NCBI RefSeq assembly: GCF_025753795.1
Contig: NZ_JAOWPS010000002.1
Coordinates: 1,248,501-1,312,500 of the forward strand
Source of the DNA: Mesorhizobium sp. YC-39
Lineage (GTDB): Bacteria; Pseudomonadota; Alphaproteobacteria; Rhizobiales; Rhizobiaceae
Reading direction: 5' to 3'
DNA: 64,000 nt
Below are positions 35,856 through 45,365 of this stretch, piece after piece; position 1 is the first letter of the stretch; each line of letters starts with the position of its first letter. The notes below the pieces were generated by a model that saw only the letters and a list, made by a program, of their open reading frames with translations, ran no database searches and was not told where the DNA came from. The position numbers and the translations under genes are program-made.

Positions 35856-37369
35856 GGGTCGCTTCCGCGCCCCTCGAAACGCTCGGCCCGCAACTGATTA
35901 GCCGGCTTCCTTCTGCCGTCCAGAAACCGTCCTACGACCGGGCTGTGCTTGCGCCTGGCATGGCTCATATCGGTGTCGGCGCCTTCCACCGCTGCCACCA
36001 GGCTGAGTACACCGACGATCTCCTGTCGCACCGTCTGGAGTTCTGGGGCGTGGTCGGCATCAACATCCGCCCGCCTTTCCTCGCCGAGACGCTGGGCAGC
36101 CAGGGCGGCCTCTACACGCGCCTGATCCGGCAGGACAATCATGTCGAGCCGCGCGTCATCGGCAGCATTGTCAGGGTCGTCGACAGCCAGGAAAGTACTG
36201 CCCCGGCGCTCGACGTGCTGGCCTCATCCGGCATCGACATGGTCACCTTGACCGTGACCGAGAAGGGTTATTGCCACATTCCCTCAAGCGGCGCGCTCGA
36301 CTTCAACCATCCCGATATCGCCCACGATCTCGCCAACCCTGAGGCGCCGCGCAGCGTGCCTGGCATATTGGCGCGGGCGCTGGAACTGCGCATGGCCTCG
36401 CACGGGCGTCCGGTGACGTTGCTCTCCTGCGACAACATCCCGACCAACGGCGTCATCCTGGAAACTGTCGTGCAGGCTCTTGCCAGCCAGCGCAACAATG
36501 GCCTGGCCGACTGGATATCAGCCAACGTCGCCTTTCCCTCGGCCATGGTCGATCGCATTGCGCCGGCGACCACGCCAGCCGATATCGAGTTGGTGGCGCA
36601 GCGTTTCGGCTACCACGACGCCGCCGTTGTCGTCGGCGAACCGTTCCGGCAGTGGGTGATCGAGCAGAAATTCGCCGGCCGCGTGCCGCGCTGGGATCTG
36701 GTCGGCGCGACTTTCGTCAGCGACGTCACGCCGTTCGAGCACCTCAAGATGCGTGTACTGAACGGCGCCCAGACCACGCTTGCCACGCTCGGCGTGCTGG
36801 CCGGCCTCGAACACACATCGGACGCGATCGCCGACCCTTTGCTTGCCGATTTCGTTCACCGCATGCTGGTCGAGGAAACGCTCCCGACCCTGATGCCAGT
36901 GCCAGGCGTGGCGCCGCTGGCCTATGTCGAGCAGAGCCTCGGGCGTCTTCGAAATACCGCCATCCGCCACCGCAATCACCAGATCGCCACCGATGGTTCG
37001 CAAAAGATCGTGCAGCGCCTGCTCAACCCGATCCGCGACCGCCTGGCGAAAGGCGAGAGCATCGCGCTTCTATCGGTGCCCGTCGCCGGCTGGATGGCCT
37101 ATCTGATTCAGGCCTCGGCACGGTTCGGCAAGAGCTGGCCGGTATCGGACCCCTATGCCGGCAAGGTCGCGGCAATCGCTGACGCAATCGGCCATGACCC
37201 GGAAGTGCTGGCCGCCAGCATCCTTGCCATCGACACGATTTTCGACCCCGAACTGGCCACGAACCCGAAATTCCGCGCGGCCGTCATATCGGCGCTCGAC
37301 GGCCTGCTGTCGAACGACACGATGGCAATCGTCAGGCGCAGTTTGCAACAAGCGGCGCCCACAGGTTGA
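35852..37369 (+). CDS. Mannitol dehydrogenase family oxidoreductase
   Basis: A 505-residue long-chain polyol dehydrogenase (mannitol 2-dehydrogenase, fructuronate reductase and related enzymes). Seen are HIGVGAFHRCHQAEY (Rossmann region), LSCDNIPTNGVILE, AFPSAMVDRI and the catalytic block HLKMRVLNGAQTTLA (Lys-x5-Asn-x-x-H-like). It starts at GTG 35852 inside the SDR stop; a longer open frame reaching back to 35396 runs antiphase through the SDR and was rejected. Substrate could be a polyol, an arabinitol or a uronate. Confidence 0.92.
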   Translation: MRVASAPLETLGPQLISRLPSAVQKPSYDRAVLAPGMAHIGVGAFHRCHQAEYTDDLLSHRLEFWGVVGINIRPPFLAETLGSQGGLYTRLIRQDNHVEPRVIGSIVRVVDSQESTAPALDVLASSGIDMVTLTVTEKGYCHIPSSGALDFNHPDIAHDLANPEAPRSVPGILARALELRMASHGRPVTLLSCDNIPTNGVILETVVQALASQRNNGLADWISANVAFPSAMVDRIAPATTPADIELVAQRFGYHDAAVVVGEPFRQWVIEQKFAGRVPRWDLVGATFVSDVTPFEHLKMRVLNGAQTTLATLGVLAGLEHTSDAIADPLLADFVHRMLVEETLPTLMPVPGVAPLAYVEQSLGRLRNTAIRHRNHQIATDGSQKIVQRLLNPIRDRLAKGESIALLSVPVAGWMAYLIQASARFGKSWPVSDPYAGKVAAIADAIGHDPEVLAASILAIDTIFDPELATNPKFRAAVISALDGLLSNDTMAIVRRSLQQAAPTG

Positions 37370-37411
37370 AGCGGCTCGCACAATCGGCATAGTAGAAACT
37401 AGGGAGGCACT

Positions 37412-38326
37412 ATGAAGCTTGGACTGCTCACCGCACCTTTTCCGGAAACCCCGCTTGGCGAGGTCGCAGTCTGGGCAAGCTCGGTCGGTTTCGAGGCGCT
37501 GGAAATCGCCTGCTGGCCGAAATCCTCCGGCGCCAGCCGGCGCTATGCAGGCACCAGCCATATCGATGCCGCCTCCACCTCGGCCACGCAGGCCAAGGAG
37601 GTCGTGGCTTCTCTGGCGGAGAAGAACCTGTCTGTGTCCGGCCTCGGCTATTACCCCAATCCGCTGCACCCGGATGCCGCGCATCGCCAAACCGTCATTG
37701 ATCATCTGAAGAAGGTGATCGTGCTGGCCGCCAATATGGGCGTGCCTGTCGTCAACACCTTCTGCGGCGGCGATGCTTCCAAGACCGTCGACGTCAATTG
37801 GGAGGAAGCGCTCAACGTCTGGCCCGCCATCGTCGCCCATGCGCGTGACCATGGCGTCAAGCTCGCCTTCGAGAACTGCCCGATGATCTTCAGCTATGAC
37901 GAGTGGCCGGGCGGCCACAACATCGCCTATTCGCCGCTGATCTGGCGCCGCATTCTCGAAGCCTGGGGCGGCGATGTCGGCATGAATTTCGATCCGTCGC
38001 ACTTGGTTTGGCAGATGATCGACCAGGCCCGCTTCATCAGGGAATTCGGACCCTACATGCTGCATGCCCACGCCAAGGACCTGATGATTGATCATGATGG
38101 GTTGTATGAGCGCGGAATCCTTTCGGCTGGCATAGGCTGGCAGGTACCGCGCATGCCGGGGCTCGGCGATGTCGACTGGAATGTCATCTTCTCCGGCCTC
38201 TACCGCGCCGGCTATGACGGACCCATCATTATCGAACACGAGGACCGGCGGTTTGAAGGGAGCGACGAGAACGTCAAGCGGGGTTTCCTGCTCGCCCGCG
38301 ACGTGCTGCGCCCGTTCGTCAAATGA
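37412..38326 (+). CDS. Sugar phosphate isomerase/epimerase family (TIM barrel)
   Basis: A 304-residue AP endonuclease 2-type TIM barrel as in xylose isomerase-like and inosose isomerase-like enzymes. Metal ligands are suggested by KLAFENCPM (Glu), MNFDPSHLVWQ (Asp, His), HAHAKD (His) and IIIEHED (Glu near the end). GGGAGG precedes the ATG. It presumably isomerises or epimerises the keto-sugar made by the dehydrogenases upstream. Confidence 0.9.
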   Translation: MKLGLLTAPFPETPLGEVAVWASSVGFEALEIACWPKSSGASRRYAGTSHIDAASTSATQAKEVVASLAEKNLSVSGLGYYPNPLHPDAAHRQTVIDHLKKVIVLAANMGVPVVNTFCGGDASKTVDVNWEEALNVWPAIVAHARDHGVKLAFENCPMIFSYDEWPGGHNIAYSPLIWRRILEAWGGDVGMNFDPSHLVWQMIDQARFIREFGPYMLHAHAKDLMIDHDGLYERGILSAGIGWQVPRMPGLGDVDWNVIFSGLYRAGYDGPIIIEHEDRRFEGSDENVKRGFLLARDVLRPFVK

Positions 38327-38410
38327 CGGGCGAAACGACTTGGCTTGATCCTGCCGCAGGTCGGCAGGATCAGGCCCTGAAACTGGAAATCAATGTGGAG
38401 GAAGTCTGAA

Positions 38411-39445
38411 ATGAAAAAATACCTGACAATGGTCCCGCTGCTTGCCGGCGCGGCCTTCCTGGCATCGGGGGGCGTCTCGTCCGCCGAGGGCAAATACACG
38501 ATCGGCATCTCCAACACCGTGCAGGGCAATGGCTGGCGCGAGGAGATGGTCTGCGCGATGAAGGCGCAGGCGCTGGCTTCCGGCGAGGTCGCCAAGCTCA
38601 ACATCGCCCACCGCAACACCGACGCGGCCGGCCAGCTCGAGGACATCCGCAATCTGATCAGCGCCAAGGTCAACGCCATTGTCGTCAACCCGGCCGATCC
38701 GGCCGGCATCAAGGCGGGCCTCGAGGAGGCCACCAAGGCCGGTATCGTCGTCGTCGCCGTCGACCAGGCGGTCACCGAACCGTCGGCTTACATCATCTCC
38801 AACAACCAGGAACAATATGCCTATCTCGGCGCCAAATGGCTGTTCCAGCAGATGGGCGGCAAGGGCGAGGTGTTCTATATGCGCGGTGCGGCCGGCGCTT
38901 CCGCCGACTCCGACCGCGACAAGGGCTTCAAGAAGGCGCTTGCCGAATTCCCCGACGTCAAGGTCGCGCAGGAAGTCTTCACCGGCTGGCAGCAGGACCA
39001 GGCCAAACAGCAGATGCTGTCCTTCCTGGCGACGGGAACGCCAATCAACGGCATCTGGACCTCCGGTATCGACAACGTCATCGTCGACGCGCTGGTCGAA
39101 TCGCAGGCGCCGCTGGTGCCGATCGTCGGTGCCGACAATGCCGGCTTCGTCGGCCAGCTGAGCTCGGTCAAGGATCTCGTTGGCGCCGCGGTCACCAACC
39201 CCGGCTCGATCGGTGGCGCCGGCGTGACGCTGGCGCTTCAAATCCTCGACGGCAAGAAGCCGGCGCAGCAGACCGTGCTGGTCGAGCCGCAACTCTGGGA
39301 GAATGCCACCGAGGAAGGCAAGGCCAAGCTCAAGGCCGCGGCCGACCCGTCGCTCAGCCCGGAATGGCCGGTCTCGATCTCGATCCCGGACTGGACCACC
39401 TACACCAAGGAGCAGATCGTCGCCTGCAAGGGCCCGGGCGAATAA
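38411..39445 (+). CDS. ABC transporter sugar-binding protein (RbsB-like)
   Basis: A 344-residue periplasmic binding protein, Peripla_BP_4 type. Signal peptide MKKYLTMVPLLAGAAFLASGGVSS, then YTIGISNTVQGNGWREEM, NAIVVNPADP and the hinge ADSDRDKGFKKALAEFP. GGAGGAAG lies upstream of the ATG at 38411. As the first gene of the importer it sets ligand specificity; a Trp/Gln-rich cleft (TGWQQDQAKQQM) is seen, but the ligand cannot be named. Confidence 0.94.
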   Translation: MKKYLTMVPLLAGAAFLASGGVSSAEGKYTIGISNTVQGNGWREEMVCAMKAQALASGEVAKLNIAHRNTDAAGQLEDIRNLISAKVNAIVVNPADPAGIKAGLEEATKAGIVVVAVDQAVTEPSAYIISNNQEQYAYLGAKWLFQQMGGKGEVFYMRGAAGASADSDRDKGFKKALAEFPDVKVAQEVFTGWQQDQAKQQMLSFLATGTPINGIWTSGIDNVIVDALVESQAPLVPIVGADNAGFVGQLSSVKDLVGAAVTNPGSIGGAGVTLALQILDGKKPAQQTVLVEPQLWENATEEGKAKLKAAADPSLSPEWPVSISIPDWTTYTKEQIVACKGPGE

Positions 39446-39522
39446 TCGTCCATCCGAACTGAACCACGAGGACGGCGGGTATCAACCCGCCGTCCTCGAC
39501 GCTTAATCAGAGAACACCTGTT

Positions 39523-41094
39523 TTGACGACGAACCCTCTCCCGCAAAGCCCGTTGCTGGACGCTACCGGCGTCGCCAAGAATTACGGCGCGGTTGCAGCC
39601 CTGCGCAACGCGTCGCTCTCCGTCCTGCCGGGCGAGGTTCACGCGCTGATGGGCGCCAATGGCGCCGGCAAGTCGACGCTGGTGAAGATCCTGACCGGCG
39701 CCATCCGGGCGGACGCCGGACGCATCCTGATCCGAGGCGAGGCCCGCGACGTGCGCTCGCCCGCCGCCGCGCGCCGCGCCGGCCTGCTGCCCGTCTACCA
39801 GGAGCCGTCGCTGATCCCCGATCTCGACGTGCTCTCCAATTTGCGCCTGACCGGCACGCCGGTCGAGCCGTTCCGCGCCTGGGTACGCGAGCTCGGCATT
39901 CCCGACCTCGACATACGCGACACCGCACGCGACATCCCGCTGGCAGTGCTGCGCGTGCTCGATCTGGCGCGCGCGCTGGCCGTCGAGCCAGACGTGCTGC
40001 TGCTCGACGAGATGACGGCGGCACTTCCCGCCAACCTTGCCGAAAAGGTGCTGGAGGTCGTGCGCCGCCAGGGCGACAGCGGCCGCGCGGTGATCTTCAT
40101 TTCGCACCGCTTCGTCGAGATCTCGGCGCTGTGCGACCGCGCCACCGTGCTGCGCGACGGCGAGACCGTCGGCGTCGTCGACATCGTGCCGGGTGTGGAG
40201 GAAAAGATCGTCGAGCTGATGCTCGGCGCCCGCATCGTCAAGACCCATGTCGCCGCCCGCACCGCCAGCCAGAACGCCGCGACTTCGGCCAGCCGTCCGC
40301 GCCTCGGCGTGCGCAACCTGCGCGTCGGCACCAAGCTCAACGATGTCTCCTTCGATTTGGCTGATGGCGAGGTCGCCGGCGTCGTCGCGCTCGAAGGCCA
40401 AGGCCAGGACGAGCTGTTCGCCGCCCTTGCCGGTTCGATCCGACCCTCCGGCGGCACCATCGAGGTCGACGGCCAACCGGTGAAATTCTCGCACCCGATC
40501 GACGCCATCCGCGCCGGTCTCGCCTATGTACCGGGCGACCGCGCCGAGGCGCTCGCCATGCAGCGCTCGGTGCGCGAGAACATCGCGCTGCCCTTCAGCG
40601 CCGCTTTGCGCAACTGGGGGCCGATCCACATGCGCCAGGAGCGCACAAAAGTGATCAGCGCCATTGAGCGGCTGCAGATCGACACTCGCGCGCAAGGGGA
40701 AGTGCAACGTCTGTCCGGCGGCAACCAGCAGAAGGTGACCATCGCCCGCTGGATCGCCGCGGACGCCCGCACCATCCTGTGCTTCGACCCGACGCGCGGC
40801 ATCGATGTCGGCACCAAGCAGGAGATCTACAAATTGCTGCGCGAGCTCGCCGGCCACGGCAAGTCCGTGCTGTTCTACACCTCCGAGCTGGAGGAGGTGC
40901 AGCGTGTCTGCGACCGAGTCATCGTCATCTTCGGCGGCCGCGTCGTCGATATCTTCCGGGTCGAGGAGGCCGACGAGCCGGCGCTGATGCGCGCCGCCTA
41001 TGGCCTGCCGCGCGGCGCCAAGGCCGATGTCGGCATCCTTGCCGACCCGACATCAAGCTCTTCGGATTCGACCACGCCGGGGGCGACGCCATGA
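39523..41094 (+). CDS. ABC sugar transporter ATPase with two NBDs, asymmetric motifs
   Basis: A 523-residue RbsA/MglA-type tandem ATPase. NBD1 has an intact Walker A (GANGAGKST, 44-52) and Walker B with Glu163 (LLLDE) and the His-loop FISHRF, but no LSGGQ; that position reads IPLAVLRVLDLARAL. NBD2 has the reverse: LSGGNQQK (397-404) is intact, whereas Walker A is EGQGQDEL and Walker B is ILCFDPTRG without the catalytic Glu. Only one of the two composite ATP sites can be canonical. It starts with TTG and overlaps the permease by ATGA. Confidence 0.93.
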   Translation: MTTNPLPQSPLLDATGVAKNYGAVAALRNASLSVLPGEVHALMGANGAGKSTLVKILTGAIRADAGRILIRGEARDVRSPAAARRAGLLPVYQEPSLIPDLDVLSNLRLTGTPVEPFRAWVRELGIPDLDIRDTARDIPLAVLRVLDLARALAVEPDVLLLDEMTAALPANLAEKVLEVVRRQGDSGRAVIFISHRFVEISALCDRATVLRDGETVGVVDIVPGVEEKIVELMLGARIVKTHVAARTASQNAATSASRPRLGVRNLRVGTKLNDVSFDLADGEVAGVVALEGQGQDELFAALAGSIRPSGGTIEVDGQPVKFSHPIDAIRAGLAYVPGDRAEALAMQRSVRENIALPFSAALRNWGPIHMRQERTKVISAIERLQIDTRAQGEVQRLSGGNQQKVTIARWIAADARTILCFDPTRGIDVGTKQEIYKLLRELAGHGKSVLFYTSELEEVQRVCDRVIVIFGGRVVDIFRVEEADEPALMRAAYGLPRGAKADVGILADPTSSSSDSTTPGATP

Positions 41095-42065
41095 ACCATC
41101 TCTTGCGCCGCCAGGGCTGGGTCGCCGGCCTGTTCGCCCTGCTCATAGCCCTGTTCATCATCACCAAGCTGATCCAGCCGGGCTATGGCAGCGGCGACTT
41201 TGGCTCGCTCGCGCGGGCCGTCTTACCCTACGCTTTCGCCGTGGCGGCCCAGACCGTCGTCGTCATCGCCGGCGGCATCGACCTGTCGGTCGCCGCCATG
41301 ATGGCGCTGACCAGCGTCACCGCCGCCTCGATGATGAACGGCGCCAGCGAGGAATACGCGCTGTTCGTGGTGCCGTTCGTGCTGGCCATGGGCTTTGTGC
41401 TCGGTGCCGTCAACGGCATCCTTATCGTCGTCACCCGCGTGCCCGACATCGTCGTCACGCTGGCCACGCTCTTCGTCCTTCAGGGTGCGGCCTTGCTGGT
41501 GCTCGATGCACCCGGCGGCGCGGTCGCCGAATGGTTGAAGGGCCTGATCTCAGGCACCGTGCCAATCCCCGGCCTGCCCGACGCCATCGATGCCTGGCTG
41601 CCGAAGGCGCTGCTGGTGCTGATCATCTGCCTCTGCATCATCTGGATCCCGCTCCGGCGCTCAAAGCTCGGCCTCTCCATCTACGCCATCGGCTCAAGCG
41701 AGTTGGCGGCCTTTCGCAGCGGCGTACCCGTGGCGCGCACCCGCATCATCGCCTATGCGCTGTCGGGCCTGTTCGCCGCTTTTGGCGGGCTGGCGCTGAC
41801 CATGAGCACCGGCATCGGCGCGCCCATCCCCGGCCCCTATCTGCTCGCCAGCGTCGCGGCCGTGGTACTGGGCGGTGTGGCGCTCGGCGGCGGCAAGGGC
41901 GGCCTGCTTGGGCCCATCGTCGCCGTCTTCGTGCTGCGGCTGGTACGCACGGACCTGACGCTGCTTGCCATCGACCCCAACGTCACCGCCATCATCGAGG
42001 GCGCCATCATGGTCGCCGTGGTGATGTTCGGCGCCTTCATCACCATGCGGAGCCGGCAGTCATGA
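41091..42065 (+). CDS. ABC sugar transporter permease
   Basis: A 324-residue RbsC-type permease with 8-10 membrane segments. AGGIDLSVAAMMALTS is the family hallmark near the N-terminus and GSSELAAFRSGVPV the cytosolic coupling loop. Starts at ATG 41091 overlapping the ATPase stop; an upstream extension in the same frame is antiphase ATPase sequence. It forms a heterodimeric channel with the next gene. Confidence 0.94.
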   Translation: MNHLLRRQGWVAGLFALLIALFIITKLIQPGYGSGDFGSLARAVLPYAFAVAAQTVVVIAGGIDLSVAAMMALTSVTAASMMNGASEEYALFVVPFVLAMGFVLGAVNGILIVVTRVPDIVVTLATLFVLQGAALLVLDAPGGAVAEWLKGLISGTVPIPGLPDAIDAWLPKALLVLIICLCIIWIPLRRSKLGLSIYAIGSSELAAFRSGVPVARTRIIAYALSGLFAAFGGLALTMSTGIGAPIPGPYLLASVAAVVLGGVALGGGKGGLLGPIVAVFVLRLVRTDLTLLAIDPNVTAIIEGAIMVAVVMFGAFITMRSRQS

Positions 42066-42075
42066 GGATATGGGC

Positions 42076-43062
42076 ATGAGCAACGCCGCAACGATCTCCA
42101 AGCCCGTTCCCATCGGTCGCCGCGTAAAACGCTTCATGGCCGACCGGCCGCTGATCCCGCTGATCATCCTGCTGGTTATCCTGGTGGTGATCCTGCAGAT
42201 CCTGCGCCCCGGCATCGTCAACGAGCGCTGGATCGCCAACACCATCAAATTCGCCATACCGCTGGCGATCCTCGCCGGCTGCCAGACCATGACCATGCTG
42301 ACCGGCGGCATCGACCTCTCGGTCGGCACGGTGGCGACGATGAGCGCCTTCATCATGGCCACGCAAGTCGTCAACCAGGACCCGGCGGTGGCCTTCCTGC
42401 TGGCGATGATGCCGGCGGTGCTGATCGGCCTGGTCAACGGCATCGGCGTCGGCGTCTTCCGCGTCCACCCGCTGATCATGACGCTGGGCACCAGCCTGAT
42501 CGGCACCGGCTGCCTACAGGTCTACCAGCGCACGGTGATTGCGTCCGGCGCCAAGATTCCCGACTTCCTCGCCTGGCTGGGCACCGGCGTGACCTATGGC
42601 TTTCCCAACGCGCTGCTTTTGTTCGTGCCGCTGGCGGCCCTCATCGTCTTCACGCTTGCCCGCACCGGCTTCGGCCGCCTGCTCTACGCCGTCGGCGACA
42701 ATGAGCGCGCAACGCGCCTGTCGGGCGTGCAATACTGGCAGGTCATCACGGTGCTCTACGTCATCTCCAGCGTGCTCGCCGGCATCACCGGCCTGCTCTA
42801 TATCGGCCTGATCAAGGCGCCGTCGCTGTCGCTCGCCGAACCACTGGTGCTGCCTTCGGTGGCCGCCGCCGTGATCGGCGGCACCTCGATCTTCGGCGGC
42901 CGCGGCGGCTACACCGGCACCATCATCGGGGCGCTGATCCTCACTGTGCTGACAACGCTGCTGACCATCCTGCAAATGCCAGAGGGGGCAAGGCGGATAC
43001 TGTTCGGGCTGATCGTGCTGTTTGTCACGGCGGCTTATTTGCGCATTGTGGAGGAGAGGTAG
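42076..43062 (+). CDS. ABC sugar transporter permease, second subunit
   Basis: A 328-residue RbsC-type permease: TGGIDLSVGTVATMSAF, GDNERATRLSGVQYW (coupling loop) and GGTSIFGGRGGYTGTIIGALI. GAGGATATG precedes the ATG at 42076 by suitable spacing, better than the ATG two codons earlier. Last gene of the operon. Confidence 0.94.
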   Translation: MSNAATISKPVPIGRRVKRFMADRPLIPLIILLVILVVILQILRPGIVNERWIANTIKFAIPLAILAGCQTMTMLTGGIDLSVGTVATMSAFIMATQVVNQDPAVAFLLAMMPAVLIGLVNGIGVGVFRVHPLIMTLGTSLIGTGCLQVYQRTVIASGAKIPDFLAWLGTGVTYGFPNALLLFVPLAALIVFTLARTGFGRLLYAVGDNERATRLSGVQYWQVITVLYVISSVLAGITGLLYIGLIKAPSLSLAEPLVLPSVAAAVIGGTSIFGGRGGYTGTIIGALILTVLTTLLTILQMPEGARRILFGLIVLFVTAAYLRIVEER

Positions 43063-43330
43063 GAGGGTGGCGCAGGAGCGAATGACTTCGTCTGACCCAA
43101 TGCTTGCGGGCTGACGCCAATAGCGCCTCTCCTGACAATCCTCCTGGCGCTTTGAAACTGTGCGTGATGACCAGTGTCGGAGGTCGTGCGCCTATCTCAC
43201 TACCCGCTTGGCGGGGCCAGACCTGCGTGGCGCTGGTGTCCGAATGGTGTCAAAAGCGTCGGTTGCGGTCGAAATCTGGACGCCGCCACCTTATCTGCGT
43301 TGAACCCATGAACCTCGGACCGATCTTTGA

Positions 43331-44311
43331 ATGAGCAAATCAGCTAAAAGGCGCGCATTGCTGCTCCTCAATCCCAAGGCGCGGCGCGGCCAGGAGCTGA
43401 TCGCGCCCATTGTGGAGCGGCTGGAGCGAGGTCGGCTTTCCGTCACCGTCGAGACGTTCGAGGCGTTGCCTGAGATCGCGCGTGACATCGTTCGCTTGCG
43501 CCATATGGCCGATCTTGTGGTTGTGTGCGGTGGCGATGGTTCGGTGTCGTCGGCGGCGATGGCGGTGATGGAAAGTGGCCTGCCTATGGGCATTATTCCC
43601 ATGGGAACGGCGAATGACCTCGCTCGCACACTCAATATTCCGATGGATCTCCTGCAGGCCGCCGATGTGATCGCGCGGGGTCAAACCCGGCTGATCGATG
43701 TCGGCACGGTTAACGGCCATGCCTTTTTCAACGTCGCGAGTATCGGTCTCAGCACCGAACTAGCGCAGGGTCTCGACCCCGCTCTGAAGAAGCGTTTCGG
43801 CAGGCTTGGCTATGCGCTGGCGGCGGTGAAAGTGTTGACCCGGGCCGCGCGGTTTCACGCCAAGATCACCGAGAAAGGCGCGACGATCGAAGCCGAAACC
43901 TACCAGATCGCGGTTGGAAACGGTCGGCACTACGGCGGCGGCAACGTCGTGGAAGAGACGGCCGAGATCGATGACGGACATCTCGATCTCTATAGCCTCG
44001 AAATGACCAACCTCTGGAAGCTAGCGCTGATGCTCCGCTCGTTCCGTTCTGGAACGCATGGCGCCTGGCGTGAGGTGCGCACGGCCAGGTGCGTCGAGTT
44101 CGACATCGAGACGAAGAAGCCGATGCCGGTTAACACCGATGGTGAGATCGTCACCTCGACACCGGCCCATTTCAAGGTTCACCCCAAGGCGATCTCGGTC
44201 TTCGCGCCTCCGACCGCAGGCATTCCAGGCCGCACGGAAATGTTTCGTCGAGCAATCGGCGCAGACCTCGCATTGTCGGGCGATCATCCCGGCGCTGGCG
44301 CTACGCGATAG
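43331..44311 (+). CDS. Diacylglycerol kinase family lipid kinase (YegS-like)
   Basis: A 326-residue lipid kinase with the DAGK catalytic fold. LLLNPKARRGQ at the N-terminus, VVCGGDGSVSSAAMAVM (the GGDGS nucleotide motif) and MGTANDLARTL are intact. It probably phosphorylates a diacylglycerol or related lipid at the membrane. It stands apart, with about 268 bases before it holding no gene. Confidence 0.92.
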   Translation: MSKSAKRRALLLLNPKARRGQELIAPIVERLERGRLSVTVETFEALPEIARDIVRLRHMADLVVVCGGDGSVSSAAMAVMESGLPMGIIPMGTANDLARTLNIPMDLLQAADVIARGQTRLIDVGTVNGHAFFNVASIGLSTELAQGLDPALKKRFGRLGYALAAVKVLTRAARFHAKITEKGATIEAETYQIAVGNGRHYGGGNVVEETAEIDDGHLDLYSLEMTNLWKLALMLRSFRSGTHGAWREVRTARCVEFDIETKKPMPVNTDGEIVTSTPAHFKVHPKAISVFAPPTAGIPGRTEMFRRAIGADLALSGDHPGAGATR

Positions 44312-44341
44312 CTTGTCGCCGACGGGACAAAACGCAGCGAC

Positions 44342-44674
44342 CTAGCGTGGGCGAAGTAGAGAGACCTTTGCACGCGGTGCGAAAAAGCAACGCAGATACA
44401 GCTGATTGGTTATGACGTATTTATTCTCGCAGATATGGTATTGGTCGTCTTCGGATTCCTGTACACGGTCACGTGGGATGGTGAAATCATGCGGCAAATA
44501 GGTGTAACCACCGTCGATCCTGGACCGCACCGAAGACCGAGGTATGGCGCGGCAATCAGAACCACCGCAACACTTGAATTTCGTCTCTGGGTCAATCCTG
44601 TCTTCGTACCAATCATGGGCGTTAGTGGCTGTTGCGGCGGCGATACACATTGCCGTGAAGATGAACCTTCGCAT
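44342..44674 (-). CDS. Small exported cysteine-containing protein
   Basis: A 110-residue protein: signal MRRFIFTAMCIAAATATNAHDW, then FKCCGGSDCRAIP and HICENKYVITNQLYLRCFF, five mature-part cysteines. Small AHDWY-x-CC-type exported proteins are, as I recall, frequent in Rhizobiales. A start four codons upstream is possible. Function unknown. Confidence 0.65.
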   Translation of the reverse strand: MRRFIFTAMCIAAATATNAHDWYEDRIDPETKFKCCGGSDCRAIPRSSVRSRIDGGYTYLPHDFTIPRDRVQESEDDQYHICENKYVITNQLYLRCFFAPRAKVSLLRPR

Positions 44675-44772
44675 GGCATACCTCATGTATTTGGCAGGCG
44701 CTGCTCGCTCGAGTGTCTATGTATATTAGCGTTTCATCAAAAATACCATTGGCCTCGACCGAAGCGGCCGTG

Positions 44773-44807
44773 GCCAATGTCCGCTTTGACCCATTGCGGA
44801 CATTGGC
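44773..44807. repeat. Perfect 12-bp inverted repeat
   Basis: GCCAATGTCCGC (44773-44784) and GCGGACATTGGC (44796-44807) are exact complements with an 11-base loop, in the spacer between two minus-strand genes. No T run follows; it may be a dispersed palindrome rather than a terminator. Confidence 0.7.
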
Positions 44808-44924
44808 GTCAGGCCGCTTTGAGCGGTCGACACGCCTGTCCGGCGTGCTTACCATCGCCATCATTCCTGGGCCAAGCCTCCCATCCAAGCCGGGCTTGCC
44901 CACCCAGGACGTGACGGACTGGGC

Positions 44925-45365
44925 TTACTTCAACGAGATGGCCATGCCGCTGAGATCGGCGTTGACCTGCAGGCCCACCTGCCTGCCCGTGAGTTCGAGC
45001 TGGGCGCCCTTGTCGTTGGTCATGACGATCACCTGGGCGCCTTTGCCGAGCGCGCCGCCACCTCCCGCCGCCCCGTAGACCCCCGTGACATCCCGGACAC
45101 TGCGAATGTGGCGCACGGTCCCCCGGAAATAGGTCTTGGAAACCCCGAAGGCGAAGCCGCCCGAGACACCGCCGACTGAGATGGGATAGCGGCGGCCATG
45201 GAAGGTGAGCGTGCCCTCGCCTCCGGAGCCACCGACGAAGAAGGCCGCCTTGTAGACGGCGAAGCGGATCGTGCCGCTGTCGGCATGCGCAGCACTTGCA
45301 GCGCTGACAGCGCCTGCGGCGATGACGGCAACCGCGAGGGAACGAAACCTGGACGAAATTGTCAT
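44925..45365 (-). CDS. Exported SYLF/DUF1134-like protein
   Basis: A 146-residue protein with a signal peptide (VIAAGAVSAASAAHA) and a glycine-rich mature part: AAFFVGGSGGEGTLTFHGRRYPISVGG, then GAAGGGGALGKGAQVIVMTNDKGAQLELTG. The pattern of short beta strands resembles Ysc84/SYLF or EipA/DUF1134 proteins, envelope proteins of unclear function; the similarity is judged by eye. A GGAGCTC ribosome site precedes the ATG. Confidence 0.6.
   Translation of the reverse strand: MTISSRFRSLAVAVIAAGAVSAASAAHADSGTIRFAVYKAAFFVGGSGGEGTLTFHGRRYPISVGGVSGGFAFGVSKTYFRGTVRHIRSVRDVTGVYGAAGGGGALGKGAQVIVMTNDKGAQLELTGRQVGLQVNADLSGMAISLK

Noticed and set aside
39400..40857. 485-codon open frame on the minus strand
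   Set aside because: Antisense to the ABC ATPase gene with recognisable Walker motifs on the other strand.
41000..42079. 359-codon Arg-rich open frame on the plus strand
   Set aside because: Overlaps the ATPase end and first permease in another frame; the permease frame has clear RbsC motifs.
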